NCBI GenBank assembly: GCA_947455695.1
Contig: CANGRN010000093.1
Span: forward strand, 1-6,283
DNA length: 6,283 bases
Reading direction: 5' to 3'
DNA from: Alphaproteobacteria bacterium
GTDB lineage: Bacteria; Pseudomonadota; Alphaproteobacteria; Micropepsales; Micropepsaceae
In this document: piece by piece, positions 5,561-6,283 of the stretch
Layout: the number at the start of each line of letters is the position of its first letter
Numbering within the stretch: position 1 is the stretch's first letter
The notes under the pieces: model-generated
The model's input: the letters and a program-made list of their open reading frames with translations, nothing else
What the model was told of the DNA's origin: nothing
Database searches by the model: none
Position numbers and translations under genes: made by a program

Positions 5561-6283
5561 ATGAGACTGCCGGTTATTGCGCTTTTTGCCACTTGCATCG
5601 CCGCCCCTGCTTTCGCCCAGGGCGATCTGCAGAAACAGTTCGACGCGACGGTGAAGCCGTTCGTGGGCAAATATTGCGTGGCGTGCCATTCCGGAGCCCA
5701 GCCGACGGCGCAGTTCGACCTAAAGTCCTACACGTCTGTCGATCAGGTGAAGGAAGATTTTCCCCGCTGGTCGCTGCTGGCCGACCGCCTGACGGCCCAC
5801 GAAATGCCGCCCAAGACGATGCCGCAGCCGCCCCAGCCGCTGGTGGACCAGATCATTTCCTTTGTGCACGACGTGCGCGGCGAAGAGATCAAGCGCCTGG
5901 GTGGCGATCCCGGCGTGGTGCTGGCGCGCCGCATGAGCAACGCCGAATACGACAACACCATCCGCGACCTCACCGGCCAGGACATGCGCATCGCGCGCAC
6001 CTTCCCGGTCGATCCGGCCAACACCTCGGGCTTCGACAATTCCGGCGAGACGCTGACCATGTCGCCGGCGCTGCTGAACAAGTATCTGCAGGGCGCGCGC
6101 ACCATCGCCGACCGCATGGTGCTGACCACCAGCGGCATCGATTTTGCGCCCCATGCCATGCGCGTGGAAACCGACCGCGAGAAATACTCGCTGCAGCGGA
6201 TCATCGCCTTCTATGCCGCCCAGCCCACCGACCTTTCGCAATATTTCGAGGCCGCCTGGCGCTATCGCTATCGCGCCGAACTG
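5561..6283 (+). CDS. exported c-type cytochrome / DUF1587-DUF1592 domain protein, N-terminal part
   Basis: The first 241 codons of a protein that continues past the right edge. Residues 1-19 form a signal peptide (cleavage after AFA, before QGD). A haem-c site CVACH (39-43) follows in VKPFVGKYCVACHSG, and Met82 in EMPP is a candidate axial ligand. This matches the cytochrome domain found at the front of planctomycete-type DUF1592 proteins. Residues about 121-180 (RRMSNAEYDNTIRDLTG, then FPVDPANTSGFDNSGE and SPALL) match DUF1587, and the DUF1592 region appears to begin near 205. Full-length members usually have several hundred more residues with DUF1588 and DUF1585 domains, and often lie beside a DUF1552 gene. 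They are exported and thought to be redox proteins, but their substrates are poorly known. ATG 5561 gives a compact signal peptide; GTG 5513 has a far better ribosome-binding site and would add 16 residues. Confidence 0.87.
   Translation, partial: MRLPVIALFATCIAAPAFAQGDLQKQFDATVKPFVGKYCVACHSGAQPTAQFDLKSYTSVDQVKEDFPRWSLLADRLTAHEMPPKTMPQPPQPLVDQIISFVHDVRGEEIKRLGGDPGVVLARRMSNAEYDNTIRDLTGQDMRIARTFPVDPANTSGFDNSGETLTMSPALLNKYLQGARTIADRMVLTTSGIDFAPHAMRVETDREKYSLQRIIAFYAAQPTDLSQYFEAAWRYRYRAEL

Noticed and set aside
5720..6241. Minus-strand open frames within the cytochrome gene
   Set aside because: The plus strand encodes CVACH and DUF1587 motifs in one continuous frame, so these are shadows.

Overview
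The window looks like an ordinary GC-rich proteobacterial chromosome, most likely an alphaproteobacterium. The grounds are high GC with G/C-ending codons, a Flp-type pilin, and genes joined by ATGA overlaps. The genus cannot be told from the sequence. No mobile element, integrase, CRISPR array or rRNA is visible.

Layout. Positions 1-80 (minus) hold the first 26 codons of a Flp/Fap-type pilin whose end lies outside the window. Positions 201-2717 (minus) look like one transcription unit, read right to left. It begins with tRNA-Gly(CCC) carrying an encoded CCA, then a 59-residue hypothetical protein, a small single-domain cupin, a xylose-isomerase-like TIM barrel, and a Gfo/Idh/MocA oxidoreductase. 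The last three genes are joined by two ATGA stop/start overlaps.

From 2870 the plus strand carries three genes for exported proteins: a two-domain cupin-like protein, a six-bladed propeller of the PQQ sugar dehydrogenase (GSDH) family, and the start of a c-type cytochrome/DUF1587-DUF1592 protein that runs off the right edge. The first two are separated by a repeat-rich hairpin region and a candidate promoter. A strong intrinsic terminator follows the second, so each is probably its own transcription unit.

How they may work together (inference). The minus-strand genes fit intracellular conversion of a sugar, cyclitol or similar polyhydroxylated compound: oxidation by the Gfo/Idh protein, isomerisation or epimerisation by the TIM barrel, and a cupin step. 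The plus-strand products act outside the cytoplasm and suggest periplasmic oxidation with a haem-c electron acceptor. No substrate can be assigned from the sequence.

Most notable points: the GSDH-like protein has Gln where the catalytic His of soluble glucose dehydrogenase is expected; the small cupin has His where the motif-1 Glu is usual; a tRNA gene appears to lead a metabolic operon; and the start of the cytochrome gene is ambiguous. I found no clear evidence of a wholly new system.
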